Source of the DNA: Epiperipatus broadwayi
Lineage: Eukaryota; Onychophora; Udeonychophora; Euonychophora; Peripatidae
Direction of reading: 5' to 3'
NCBI GenBank assembly: GCA_028023455.1
Contig: JAQFVV010006312.1
Span: 2,519,898 to 2,583,897 of the forward strand
DNA length: 64,000 nucleotides
The position numbers and the translations under genes are program-made. Below are positions 1 to 12,300 of this stretch, piece after piece. Position 1 is the first letter of the stretch; each line of letters opens with the position of its first letter. The notes beneath the pieces are model-generated. The model was not told the origin of the DNA, made no database searches, and worked only from the letters and a program-made list of their open reading frames with translations.

Positions 1-1489
1 CAATGTAACCATTTTCCTCCTCTCTAAAAGAAACTCCCGATATTACAAGAGATAATCAAGAATTATACCTTAAATTTTAATTTAAAAATTAACACAAATA
101 AAACTGTTGCATGGTCAATATACAAAGGCAAGCACTGTGCAGAGATTATTAATGGTAAACCATCTGCTTTCCTTGGTTTTCCATTCTACCATGGAACCAA
201 TGGAATGAGGCAAAAAATTCAAAATAAATTAAAAAAAGATGCTGAAAAAAATCACAGCCTCACTTGAAAAGTCATACCTGTTAATATATGCAAAGGCAGC
301 ACTATTTAATCAACTTATTATTACAAAAATTACCTACCACACACATATAATCAAATTTGCAAAAACACTCATATCTAAAATCTCATCAATCTGTAACAAA
401 GTAATATGTAAGAGAAAGATGATGGCGATCTCTTTAAAAAATCTGAGCAGACCACCACATAGCGATGGGCTTGGACTCAATACAATCAATGTTTTTTTTA
501 CACACAGAAATCAGTAAATCTAATAACAGCAACCATAAAAAGATTTCCAGACCTGGAGTGTGTAATCAGTATAATACCCACAGACAGACCACCCCCTTCA
601 TATAGATATCTATCCACACTGATTGAATAATTCAAGCCAATATACAACAACATATCACTTAATAATGACAACAAGTATACATACTGAGACATTTATAATA
701 TATTATACCCAAACCAGACACCTAATCTACATCCATCAGTTCTTGGGATAGACAACAGGCAACTACTGCAACAATTCAGAAAATGGTCACTAGAACCAAA
801 ATTATTTGATTTTTTACTTAAGCTTAATCTTAATGCTCTACTCACAAGACATTTCCTTAGATTTCGTAGATTCTATACAAATATAGACCCCATGTGTGGG
901 CTATGTCATAGAGAAGAAGAGACACGATCATTTTCTTCATTCCTGCAGTGCCCTAGAAACAATATGTCATGCGATGTTTACCATATACAGAAAGGCTATC
1001 ATTTCAATTGATGAAATAATAAATACATTTAAAAAAGGCAACATCCCTGCTATTCATGCAGCAACATATAGCCTTTATGCCTACTGGTGTACCAGATGCA
1101 CTTTTGCACTTGCTAATAACCCTCAACACCACCCAGCAACATATTCAATAAAACTGGAACTGTTCAGAAAAATAGACAGCATCCTAGCTCAACCAGATGT
1201 GTTTGCAGCCACATGGTCACACTTGAAACAAAGATCCAGTCTATGAAATATAAAATTCAATATGATAGATGATGACATTTTCAACATCAGCATTTTTTCC
1301 AACTTTAAAGAGATGCAAGCATAAACTGAACTAAATAGAAGACCAAATTTAAAAACAAAAAAAAAAGTATGCAGAAATGATAAAGACTTATATACTGAAA
1401 GTTGTAATTTGTTTTGCATTTGTAACAAATCAATATATTACTAGATGTGACTCTAACTTTTTAGACTCAATAAAGTTTTGCTTTGAAAC

Positions 1490-1490
<1 letters not shown>
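1..1490 (+). pseudogene. 3' part of a non-LTR retrotransposon (LINE), copy 1, frameshifted
   Basis: Decayed remnant of the C-terminal half of a LINE reverse transcriptase protein, entering from the left window edge. Around 92-240 one frame reads a post-catalytic RT segment with the motif FLGFPFY. At 239-517 the frame shifts and continues as an RT-linker/thumb-like stretch (residues KSYLLIYAKAALFNQLIITK, later DGLGL), resembling the GRAxLIxxxxxxKLxY and GGLGL signatures of L1/Tx1-like LINEs. A CxxC pair is encoded at 895-906. The matching H and C lie in another frame, in the ORF at 896-1246, so the zinc-knuckle-like C-terminus is broken by a frameshift. The 3' end has an AATAAA-like CAATAAAG followed by GCTTTGAAACATAAT and then an AAT microsatellite tail. 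Copy 2 at 3.55-4.30 kb shares the C-terminal protein and the 3' end. Clade assignment is tentative; the LINE identity is fairly secure. Confidence 0.75.
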
Positions 1491-1768
<278 letters not shown>

Positions 1769-1990
1769 TCAGAGATATAAAAGTTATTTATAAAAAGTCA
1801 GAATTGTTGAAACCACAATGTTCACTTGTATCTTTTTATTGATGAAAATAGTGGAGAATAAAAAAAACAGAATGGGGTAACTAGAAACAACAAAAACAAA
1901 GGTAGTGAAGATTTTGATGAAATTTTTTATTAATTTTTGATTAGATTAAATGTAAGATTTCATCTGTAATATATATATATATTATAAGAG

Positions 1991-2224
1991 AGGCAAACTA
2001 TCCATACAGTAGTGCTAACCAGTGCAAGCCAGAATACAATAGCTCTAAGAAGATTTGTGCATAAAATGACTATGTAGTGTCTACTCATCCAATTTCTCCA
2101 AATCTTCTTGCATTCATTGATTACTCTGGCTTGCATTGGGTGACACTACTGCATGATAGTTCTGCCTCTATTATAACGCTTGTGCAAGCGTAGGGAATGG
2201 CGATCATGTGATGTTTAGTGGTTT
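1991..2224. repeat. HHR-A family foldback, ribozyme core deleted
   Basis: The left side carries a diverged copy of the HHR-A end (GGCAAACTATCCATACAGTA). The right side carries the inverted counterpart followed by the family's outer end, GATCATGTGATGTTTAGTGG. The arms meet near CTACTCATCCAATTTCTCC, where the hammerhead core is missing, so this copy cannot form the ribozyme. It is one of the most diverged copies in the window. Confidence 0.7.
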
Positions 2225-3550
2225 CTTATAAATTATCTTATTAACACACATTCTGCAGTAATGAAATATTAAAAAAATAAAAACTATAAAGCAAATAATT
2301 ATAGTGATATTAAAAAACATAAAGGCCTAAGCAGAAGACAAAGCATGGTAAAAAAAGTATAATATTAATTTAATAGTTTTGATTTGGACATAAGCTTTAA
2401 AGATATTTATTTTAAATACTGTAATCATATTTTATTAGGCTTTAAATATATATATATACATACACTCCCACTATCACCATTTATCAAACCTTATGTGCTT
2501 TTTTCACTTTTATTTTCGGATGTCTATTGGAAAAGTCTTTGCCTGACAGTGAACTACTAAAGGGCTGTTTATGTTTAGATTATAGATATTCATACTGAAG
2601 TGTAAACACAAGTATTAATAACTACAATAACTAAAAAGTAATCCAATTGCAATTTTCATCTCAAAATGCCAACTATGTAATCTAGCTATTTTGTATTCGG
2701 AACAATTAACGTAATTAAAAGTCAATGAAACGCACCAGCGCATGTCACTTCTCATAGATTAATGATTTCATCAGAATGAAATGAGAAATTTCTTTTTGCT
2801 GAAAAGAGAAATTGGTTTGTGTTAAGCGATTTTTAAAAATATAAATAAATAATAATTTAATTGATAAAGTAGTCGGAGTCTAATAATTGTTGTAAAATCA
2901 CGCACACGTTAAGTACATATAAATACAACAGTAAATAATATTAATAAACATATGAAAAAAATAATATTATGAAAACAAAAATAAAATGCTTTAAATAATG
3001 TTATGATTTTTTGAAATGAAATTAATGCACATTGTCAGGTAAATTTTTAACATGTATCATTTTCTTCTAAAAACCAAAATTATTATTATTATTTTTTTTA
3101 GTTTTGTTTATGAAAATATAATTATTCTTCTGTGATAAAACAAATAAATTTTTAGAATACATTAAACTATTATCAAATATAAAAACGACAAATAGTTTTC
3201 AAATAAAAATTAATTTATAGAGATATGAAAAGTTTCGTGGAGTAGTGTCTTATTTATACGACCTGACATTCAATTCTGGAGCAAGTTTTTTATTTTACAT
3301 TTCAACCAGGCTTAGGGCATTTTAAAAGTTAGTCAATCCACCAACGCTAAACAATATTGGTTGGTAAATAGGTATATAACTATTCTTAGATGGATAATGA
3401 AACAAGATTGAAAAACAATCAAGCTCTCACCAAAAAGCAACTGACATGACTGGTAGTTAAATATTTCTTCACTGTTTCTTTATAAAAGGGTGTTAGAGAA
3501 ATCTCTATCTTGCTGTGGATTATTCAAAGTCAGTTTACCCAATTCATAGT
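2225..3550. other. AT-rich intergenic DNA
   Basis: No coding, RNA or repeat signature recognised apart from short TA runs near 2,447-2,457 and T/A homopolymers. A weakly LINE-like stretch may begin after 3,300, but I cannot support it. Confidence 0.5.
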
Positions 3551-3554
3551 ACTT

Positions 3555-4298
3555 GAAATAAATAATGGCCAATTGTTAAGCCAATTTAAAAGGTGGTGCT
3601 TGGAACCAAAATTTTTGAATTTATTATCAAACTTAACCTGAATGCCTCACCACCAACACACTTTATTTGGTACAAAAGATTTTACACAAATATTGATCCA
3701 TTATAAATGCTATGTTACAGAGAAGAAGAAAGACAAACCCACTTTCTATATGACTGTATAGCTCTAGAAAAAGTGTGACTAATGATGCAGAACAACTATA
3801 GACAAAATGGTACCACAATAGCTAACATACTAGATGCATACAAAAAACCAACAATGCCAATAGTAAATGCAACCACCTTCGGCTTACATACATATTGGTG
3901 GACCCATTGCACATTTACATTTGGAAACTATCCAAGAAGACACCATAACACCTACTACAACAAGCTAAAAAATTCAAGGATAGAGACAGTATTATTGCAC
4001 CACAAAACATTTTCATGACAACATTATCTTTCTTCAAAATGCACCCAGCATTATGACAAGGACCATTATTAGTACTCTTAAAAAAATAAATTAAAAAAAT
4101 GAGATCAGCTAAAACAACCCATTGATGGCCAATCATCATAACATTGAATGTTCTTTACTTGGTTGAACAAAGTAACTTTCAGAATCAAGGACTAAACTAT
4201 GATTAAAAAGATTTTTTCATATTAGTTTTGTGTAACCCTAGTCTAACCTTATTTGATATAACCAATTAATACTCAATAAATCTTGCTTTGAAACATAA
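3555..4298 (+). pseudogene. LINE 3' fragment, copy 2
   Basis: Second, more decayed copy of the LINE seen at the window start. The segment near 3,590-3,780 matches nucleotides about 780-960 of copy 1, including GAACCAAAAT and AGAGAAGAAGA. The ORF at 3,782-4,018 is homologous to the C-terminus of copy 1 (FGLHTYWWTHCTF against YSLYAYWCTRCTF). The 3' end, CAATAAATCTTGCTTTGAAA, parallels copy 1 but has no long AAT tail. Several stops and frameshifts; not functional. Confidence 0.7.
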
Positions 4299-7200
4299 AT
4301 TTGAAAAGTTCTGCATCAAGCAAAAATGATTAATGATATTTTTATAAAAAACTTGTTTTAAATATAAGTTAATGAATTTAATCCTTCATAATTTTGATAT
4401 TATGACATCATTATTTTAATCACAATACTAATATCGCATGACTTTCTCACACACTCATATATTTCCAAAAGCAGTTTTTTTATTTAGTCTAAAATTATTT
4501 TCTTTAAGTTTGAATAATAAATAGATATAACAGATAGTATAGTGTTATACTATTCAAATAACCAGTTTGGCTACTAAAATAATACATTATTGCACCTAGC
4601 AGCTATCTTTTACTTCATTATATCATTCAAATAAAAAACACCAAAGTTTTGAACTCAAACTAACAACTCACTTGTATAATTATATAGATATGAAACCTCA
4701 ATTAAATTTTACATTTTTAGAGGCCTCAGTTTTATGCCAATCATTTATATTTTGGTTAGAAAAATTATAACCAGCAATAGTATTACATGCCCTTTTCTTA
4801 TGCTATTTTTGAAAGCACATGAGTAATCATATGATAATGTTATGTGATGTTGGTATTAGCTTTAATATTCCTAGACAAAGAATAGGAGGTGCTGAGATCT
4901 TTTAAATATGCAGTTACTGATTTGGTGTCATATTTATGCAATTATGGAAGGGAGTAGCCTTGCGTTTTGAAATTCAGTCTATTAGATTAAATAGTAAAAA
5001 AAGGGGTGACTTCTATTTCATATTGATAAATGCAAATACACAACCTGGTTTGGAGTAAAAATATTGTAACACTATTACTTAAACCAACTTACAGTCGATT
5101 GTTTTAGAGTAGGGCAAGACATGTTCTTAGATAATGAAAATAATAGTAACACTAACAGTTAAAACTACATAAAAGAGGTTTAGCAATAACAAGTAAAATC
5201 TAAGAATCCATTGACCATTTTACAATACTTAATTTTGAGCTGCACAAACTCTTTTGTATTTATATAGAGGGTTTTTTTAGTGTTTAAATGAAGTTGGTAA
5301 TCACATTATTTTTGAATGACATTCTAAAATAGTGTTATAATTTATAAAAATATATAAATCAGTATTATTTATTTTATAAATGTAAATGTACCTGCCAAAT
5401 TAGGGCAAGGTTTAGCATCTTTACAGTGGAGTTGTATAAGCTGGCTAAGGCAAATATATTTGCAAATTAAAGTATATATGTATACATGTACAGATACCAA
5501 TAATCCATAAAAAAATCTCTCTAATAAATTTTTAATATTTTATTTTTAAATATTTTTATTGTAACAAATATATTTTTTAAAAGCTTTGATTTAATTGAGA
5601 ATAAATATACTATATAAACTAAAAACAATAAAGCATAAACTACATTTAAAAGATAAAAAATAATAAAAATTGTCTTTAAAGAATGAAAAGAAAAAAATAG
5701 CCAAAAAAAAAAAAAAGATAAAGAAAATCAAAGATGATAATTGAAAATTTATTTTAATAATGGAATTTAATAAATTAAAGTTTTCCTTCAAGCATTTTAA
5801 GATTTATCAGATTAGACAGATTTTTAAGACGATTTTGTTCTTATTTCAAAGAATTATTCTCAATCGGATTTTTTAAAAAGGGCATATATTTGATCATTTT
5901 AATCTTTTATTTCAATCAAAAATAGCTCAGTTTGTAAAGTTTTTTAGTTTTATTTATTACTAATAATTTTAAATATTTTTTTATATAATACTAAGATATT
6001 TTTCGCAGAGACATATATATATATTCTCAGCATCACATTATCGATCGAATGACGCTGTGTTCGATAAATTTTAGTTTACTTGCATCACTAACACTGTCAA
6101 GTTTTAACATGCATCTTTTAAAAAATATTGAGAAAAAATATGGTGGAAGATAGGCCATATTTAAAGCACGTTTTTTAAGCCCTTCCACTTTTGTGGCAGA
6201 CAGAGGAATTTCTAAATAAGGCTACTTAAACTATAATCTTTTATTTATTAAAACTCCTTTCTCACTCAAGCCCAGTTTCCAATTGATTTCAAGCCCAGAT
6301 CACAACTAAAAATTTCCAGCCTCCTAAGACTTTTCATATCATTGGATCATTAATTCTCAAGAGCTTAAGCTAAAAAATGAGAAGGGGTGGGGAAGAAATT
6401 GGAGTCACAAATGAATAATTATCATCCTGTTTCCAAGATCTTATATTTGGTTGCATATCAATATTATTACTGAGTAATATTATTATAACAGGCAAAACTC
6501 TCCATACAGTAGTTCCATGTAATTTTAGTGATTTAATATTATTATATATTTTCAGTACTATATATTTTAAAGCTGATGTTTTTTTACTGGATATTTTAAA
6601 GTAATAGAATTTATATCTACATTGCTATCTGAGACTATGAACTGATTATATGAGATTTTTCTAACATCATTGCTAATATAATATTTTTCTCCTATAAAAT
6701 ATCTGTGATTATTTTTACATACATCATGATTCATTTTTGTCTGGTTACTAGATTAATATGAAAGCATTAGTTTTAAGTTTTTTAAAATTGCTTCTAGAAA
6801 GATCTTCATTTCAGTAATATAATTATATATTCACATCCCCACACACCATAACTGCTAAAAAATCAAGCAGGTGTATATGTATAAAACTTTTTTATATACA
6901 AATTATTTACACCAAAAACAGTTTACTTCTTATTTAATCAAAAGAGATAATTAAAGATATTACTTAAGAGTTATAAAATAAAAATATATTTATATATTCA
7001 ATTTTATGCTCGCTTGATTTGCAATTTATTCTATAGATTACATTGTACATCAGTTATTTAAGTACATTCAAGCTAACAGAGAACTAAAAAACAATATAAT
7101 TAAAAGTATTAACTAAAAAAACATAAATGTTTTATTTTTTTATAAATATATTTATAAAGGAAAATGTTTGTAAATAATTTTTTTTATAAATATAATTTTG

Positions 7201-8409
7201 AATAATATAATGATATTTGAGATATTTTTTTCCAATGAAAAAACTTCAGAATCTGCTTCAGTGAAATTAAAAAAAACTATTCAATGTGAAAATGGTAAAA
7301 AATCCAGTGATTATAATAGTTTGTAAATTTTTATGCATTATCTCAAACCGATCTACTTTTAACTCAATAAGTAGTTAGTTAAGAGTGAAGCAATTATATG
7401 GTCAATAAATATAGAACTAAAATATAAAAAATTATTTCAAATAAAAATAATTACTTAACTAATTTTTTTACTAAAACTGGATTTAAAATAATTTCCAAAT
7501 AGTTGATGATTGATTAAATAAACACTGTAGATGTATTAAATTTAGTGCCTCTTTAAATATATCTTTTTGGTGAATGACAAATTTTCAAAAAATGTTGCCC
7601 TTATATATATTCTAAATCTTAATTAATTCATAAAATATTAAATGTAATTAAGATGAGATATAAATGTTAATTTTATATTTATAGAGCATTTAATTTGAAT
7701 TAAATTTGTAAAAAAAATGAATTATTTTTTGCAATAATTAATACGTTAAGAATTAATAAATGTACTTAAAAAATAAAATCATTTATTAAATTTTAATTTA
7801 TATTGGAAAATTAAAAAAAAAATTACACATTGAGCCTTCAATTTATGTTTTCTCCCCATCTGCATATGAGTTGTTTTAATCTTAAAAACATTAGAACATA
7901 TATAAATTAAATATATTTTATTTTTATTAATAAAAATATAATTAAAAGAAGAAGATATATATTTGAAATACAAATATAATCTTTGTAATTAAATTAAGTT
8001 ATCATTCTTTTTCACAAATGAAACATAGAAAGTTCCCTTTGCAACATACCTATCAAGATGAGAATTCAGAATGTTTTTGCTTATCTAATTAAATCTGATT
8101 ATCTATATACAAAAAAAAAAGAAATGTAAATGCATTTTATTTAAAAATAAACTGCTAGATGGATGAAAACTGGATTTCAATAAATATTGTTGGAGTAAAC
8201 AAAATTGAGCAGATAATAATACTCCAGTTGCCATCCATAATCAACATGTAAAAGTTAATAGATTTTGAAATATATATCTGTTCAACATGATTTTTATTAT
8301 TCAATTATGATTAAACTATCATTTGTAAAATAATTAAATTGATATCACCATAATTATCATTTTGACTGTTAAGATATATTAGTATAAAGTTGTATCTTTA
8401 TATTGGATT
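4299..8409. other. AT-rich intergenic DNA with a short HHR-A scrap
   Basis: Apart from the HHR-A end fragment near 6.48-6.52 kb, I see only A/T homopolymers, short TA runs and no convincing coding signal. The short ORFs here are low-complexity, I/N/K/F-rich translations. Confidence 0.5.
6482..6516 (+). repeat. HHR-A terminal fragment
   Basis: About 35 bp identical or nearly identical to the HHR-A inner terminus (GGCAAAACTCTCCATACAGT), preceded by the family-typical ATTATAACA. The rest of the element is absent. Probably a truncated insertion or deletion remnant. Confidence 0.6.
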
Positions 8410-8915
8410 ATTTGCATCATCTAATGTATGTATTGAATGTCTTTAGAAAAATTTAACTTTATTTAAATATTCCAAATACATTCAACTGTTAATAATAGCA
8501 CATCAAACAGGTTAGTATATGCACACCATTTTGAGAGATAATAGTCTCCTCTCTTCTTTAGGTGTTGCTAACTTGACCAGTGACAGTATTAGCATGGGAT
8601 TCAAACATGGGTCCTTAGATTCTTAAGTATATAAAATTACTATAGACTGTTGACTTTGGCAGGATGGATCAGTTGGTTAGAGTGTTACCTTAAAGTTTAA
8701 ATCTCAAGAATCTAAGGACCCAGATTCAAATCCCATGCTAGTACTGTCACTGGTCAGGCCAGCAACACCTGAAGAAGAAGGGAGACTAATACCTCTCAAA
8801 ATGTTGGTGCATATACTAACCTGTTTGATGTGCTATTATTAACAATTGAATGTATTTGGAATATTTAAATAAAGTTAAATTTTTCTAAAGATATTCAATA
8901 CACATATCAGATGAT
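8410..8915. mobile_element. Palindromic tRNA-related SINE (SINE-D)
   Basis: Two inverted copies, about 8,410-8,622 and 8,690-8,915, flank a tRNA-like head. The head has an A-box-like TGGATCAGTTGGTTAGAG near 8,665 and a B-box-like GATTCAAATCC at 8,723-8,733, as expected for internal RNA polymerase III promoters of tRNA-derived SINEs. After the head comes a body containing CACTGGTCAGGCCAGCAACA and a 3' region ending AATAAAGTTAAATTTTTCT. The left arm lacks the A box. A degenerate relative lies at 28.25-28.69 kb, again in inverted form. A CTGAAGA...AAA pattern in the body resembles part of a hammerhead but lacks a convincing helix III. Confidence 0.7.
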
Positions 8916-9694
8916 GGAAATAGTCCAATATAAAAATACAACTAGAACACTATTATCACAAACCTTCAGGAAAACATTAAATGTAAAGACTTTCCAAATA
9001 GAAAACTGGAATAAGTATTTTATTATATTTAACAATTTACTTGTAAAATATATTCATCATCCAATCATTTATTTAAATCTCATGTTTGTTACAAAAAATG
9101 AAAAATAGTATGGAGGTTTTTTTTATATTTTGGGGAAAAAATATTTATATAAAAAACTTCATATAATTCAAACTATAAAAATTTTCACTAATAACTGTCT
9201 TGTTATATTTATAAATGAATATGCAAATAAATTAATTTTTAAATTACAATATGATCACTATTATAATAAGTCACTCTTTTTAGTCATAGAGAATAGAATA
9301 AGAAATGCTTTTCATCACTGGCTTATCTATTTTTAAATAAAAATAAAATCTCGATAAAGTCATAACAAAATGATTATGAAAATATTTAGTTCTTAAGAAA
9401 TCTGAAATAATTGTCTAATAATTTAGAAGCAAAATAATGATTATGTAAAGAAATTCAATCAGAAGGTTGTGGGTTAAATTCTAACTTTTTTTAAAGTTTC
9501 AAAACAAAACCATCTATACACAATTTTGTCTTCATTAAATGATAATGCTGAAAGTAAAATTCATTACTTTATCTTTCTAATAGAAAAGTAAAATTATCAT
9601 ATTGTTTATTAGCATTGCAACAAAGTCTTTTCCAGTTTACAGCTGCAAAGTGCTATGCCCTAATTAGACAAATGGAATTTCTTGATTAATAATT

Positions 9695-10077
9695 AACATC
9701 ACATGATCACCATTTCTTATGCTTGCTCATCACTTATTGAAACAGGAAAAACTCTCCATACAGTAGTGTGATGCAGTAGTGTCATATGGGTCTGAGTTTG
9801 GATTGAAAATATTTTTGTGCTTTCAATTTTATTCTCATAGTTTTGTAGTTAAGTAGAGATAAAAGGTGGCTGCCGGAGGATTGCATTAGATCCTCAGATT
9901 TAGCTGCAGTGCTCTCAGATCCAAGGCTCCTTACTGATGAAAGCCACAAGCTAGAAACAAGTATGGGGATATTGGATACGTAGACACTGGATAGGAATTT
10001 TATGCATAAGCCTTCTGGCATTCATTGATTACTCTGACTTACACTGAGTGGCACTACTGTATGAAGAGTTTTGCCTG
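9695..10077 (+). mobile_element. HHR-A retrozyme-like element with 13-bp TSD
   Basis: Non-coding element flanked by exact 13-bp direct repeats TTGATTAATAATT at 9,682-9,694 and 10,078-10,090. A short inverted stub (9,695-9,765) carries the outer end (CATCACATGATCACC) and inner end of the family. From about 9,780 the sequence runs in the + direction through an AT-rich body, a GC-richer block (GATCCAAGGCTCC), an intact hammerhead at 9,919-9,977 and the terminal region ending GAGTTTTGCCTG. The TSD implies insertion of the whole rearranged unit at a staggered break, typical of retroposition. The ORF antisense to it is not a gene. Confidence 0.85.
9919..9977 (+). ncRNA. Hammerhead ribozyme, HHR-A, intact core
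   Basis: Self-cleaving RNA motif of the minimal type I hammerhead. Core CTGATGA is at 9,934-9,940 and GAAAC at 9,954-9,958. Helix II is AGC/GCT closing loop CACAA. Helix III is 2 bp with a 2-nt AA loop, and the cleavage triplet is GTA at 9,961-9,963. Helix I pairs TCCTTA with TGGGGA. After an internal loop (GGC/TA), ATCCAA at 9,919-9,924 pairs with TTGGAT at 9,972-9,977. The helix II pair G-C of other copies is A-T here, a covariation. The position next to the core is an A.A mismatch rather than the usual G10.1-C11.1, which may lower activity. Confidence 0.85.
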
Positions 10078-10090
10078 TTGATTAATAATT

Positions 10091-10885
10091 GTCTACTCTT
10101 TGCCAATTATATTTATATAGCTAATATTTACTATAAAACTTTCTAATAGAATCCTCAAACCTGTTTAATTTTTTTTTTTTAGTATTACAAATATTTATTT
10201 TTTCCAAATGTAAACATAAACAAACAAAAAAAAACTAAATGCTCTGAAATTCAAAATTTTAACTTAAGAAATTACTTTATTGACTTTAGGCCTCCTATTC
10301 AAAGATTATTCTCAACAGAAAATCTAAATCTTGAGTGTTTGATAAACTAATAACTTCTAACTGCTATTTTTGCAAATACTGATCACACATGAGAAAAAAA
10401 AATATTAGTAAATATTTTAATGATCAAAAAAGTCATTAATTTTAATCAACAATTTTTAAGTATCCACAGAAACATAAAGAAGACAATTTGCATAATATTG
10501 CAACTGCAATATGACATTTACTGTTATTTACTTTGGTTAAAAGTACCCCAAACATCTGCATAATGAAACAAAAAAAGAAATCAAGACTAGAATATATATT
10601 GAAATAAATAAGACACAAATATTGCATCTTAAAGAAAGATACTACAATAATATGTGGTTACATTATTCATGTTTAATTTTATTCCTCTATAGAAATATTG
10701 CTCTATATTAGCTTTCATGAAGTGCTACTAACTTTAGTAGCAATTAATTTCCAAAGATATTTTTTAACTTTTCAACTATTTGGAAAAGTTGCAAACAAGA
10801 TGATATCATCAATGGGATACAACAAAATTACTTCTTAAAACATTTTACTTATAACATGGTTGTTATTGATGATAATATATGCTTA
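10091..10885. other. AT-rich intergenic DNA
   Basis: No feature recognised. Short A/T runs only. The small ORF translation on the minus strand has no recognisable motif. Confidence 0.5.
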
Positions 10886-10887
10886 TA

Positions 10888-12300
10888 TGATTTACATTAG
10901 ATTAGATTAGATTTTTAGAACCTATTACACATATAAACACATGTTATACTTTAGGTAGTATAAAGGACATTAATAGTGGATAGCTGCCCCCCCCACCACG
11001 CCCACACACACACATATATATTAAAATCAGTTTCAAAAAATCATGTACAAGGATTGGAGAATTATTTAGAACATAAAATATACTGTTAGACTTTAAATGA
11101 TTTATGGGTTAATATTTAAGTGGGTGGTTGATTTGTTATATATTATTTTTTAAATGAGTAAACTATATCATTAGTGAAAAGTATTTGATATTGAAACAAA
11201 CACCATATTTTAATTTAATGACCAGTGGTTACAGTAGTGTAAGTAAGGTTATTAAATTCCATATGGCTGCAAATATAATTGGAAATGGGAGGGTTTGATC
11301 CTTAATTTTAATTTTATTTATTTTGTTATATAAATGTGCATTTGAAGCAACAAATAAGAGTGAACAGAATAAAAATAATTGATCTAATGCTGGATAAGGG
11401 TCCTATCTTTATGATGTTAATAAATGTGATGAATGAGGCTGATTGGGATTTAACAATAGATATGAAATTTTGATATATTTGCAATGATGGGCATTTTAAG
11501 ATGAAATGTTGGATAGTTTCTTCATCTTTGTGACAGAGTAAACAAGTTCAGTACGTATTGTCAGTAACATTTTTTTTTAGATAGAAAGCTACACATTGAT
11601 ATATATTTCAAATTAATCTTGATAAGGAAATCAAGGAATTTGGGCTATAGATACAAGAATATACATTTTTGAAAAATCTAAGTAGGAGTCTTAATAATTT
11701 TTCATTTTTGCGGCAAGATTATAAACCTCCCAATAATTTATTTTAGTTGATAGAGTATGTTGTTTGAGTATGGAGTATGTGTCAAGGGTACTGAGGAGCT
11801 TTTTGAAAAAGGTAATTTTTAACTGGTGGTTATGTATCTGTTGATGTAATTAAGTTTTTGAGAATACATACTTTGAAGGTGATAGGAATAAAAAGAAGTA
11901 CATATGTTCATTATTATTGGTATAATTTACATGGTTTTAATATAAATCACCTTAGACTTCATTCCTTATATCAGTTTGGTGCATAAGGAATTTGGTTTTT
12001 TTTGAAAGAGTGTGGGAATATAATGATACTAATGAGAGATTTTAGCATATAATAATATATAGGCTTTAGATAAGTAATTGTTTATAGTGTCAATGTATAT
12101 AATTAGCATGTCTTGATTTGAAATTCTCATAGAATTTATAGATTGGGAAAGCCTAGAAATTTGTGAGAAAGTTCTGTAAAAATGAAGGAGATACTATTTC
12201 CAGTAAAGATTTTCCATATAGATGATTTATTAGGATTTAAATGGAGTTTGCATTGCTTTATATATTCTTCAAAAATTATTGTTAATATATGAAGAAATTC
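10888..12300 (-). pseudogene. Antisense LINE 3' fragment with TCTAAT tail
   Basis: Read on the minus strand, 11,491-11,545 encodes CLLCHKDEETIQHFILKCP, a CxxC...HxxxxxC zinc-knuckle-like motif typical of the C-terminus of non-LTR retrotransposon RT proteins. Upstream sequence (higher coordinates) gives broken reading frames, consistent with a decayed RT. The 3' end on the minus strand has a purine-run/GT-rich patch near 10,987-11,020 and finishes in TCTAATCTAATCTAAT (10,897-10,912), a short repeat tail. A truncated relative with the same terminal sequence lies at 30.79-30.90 kb. It differs from the LINE at 0-1.5 kb. Boundaries are approximate. Confidence 0.6.

Noticed and set aside
8755-8810. 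Complete hammerhead in SINE-D
   Set aside because: CTGAAGA, stem II and AAA are present, but no helix III can be drawn and any helix I would have to use core base C3.
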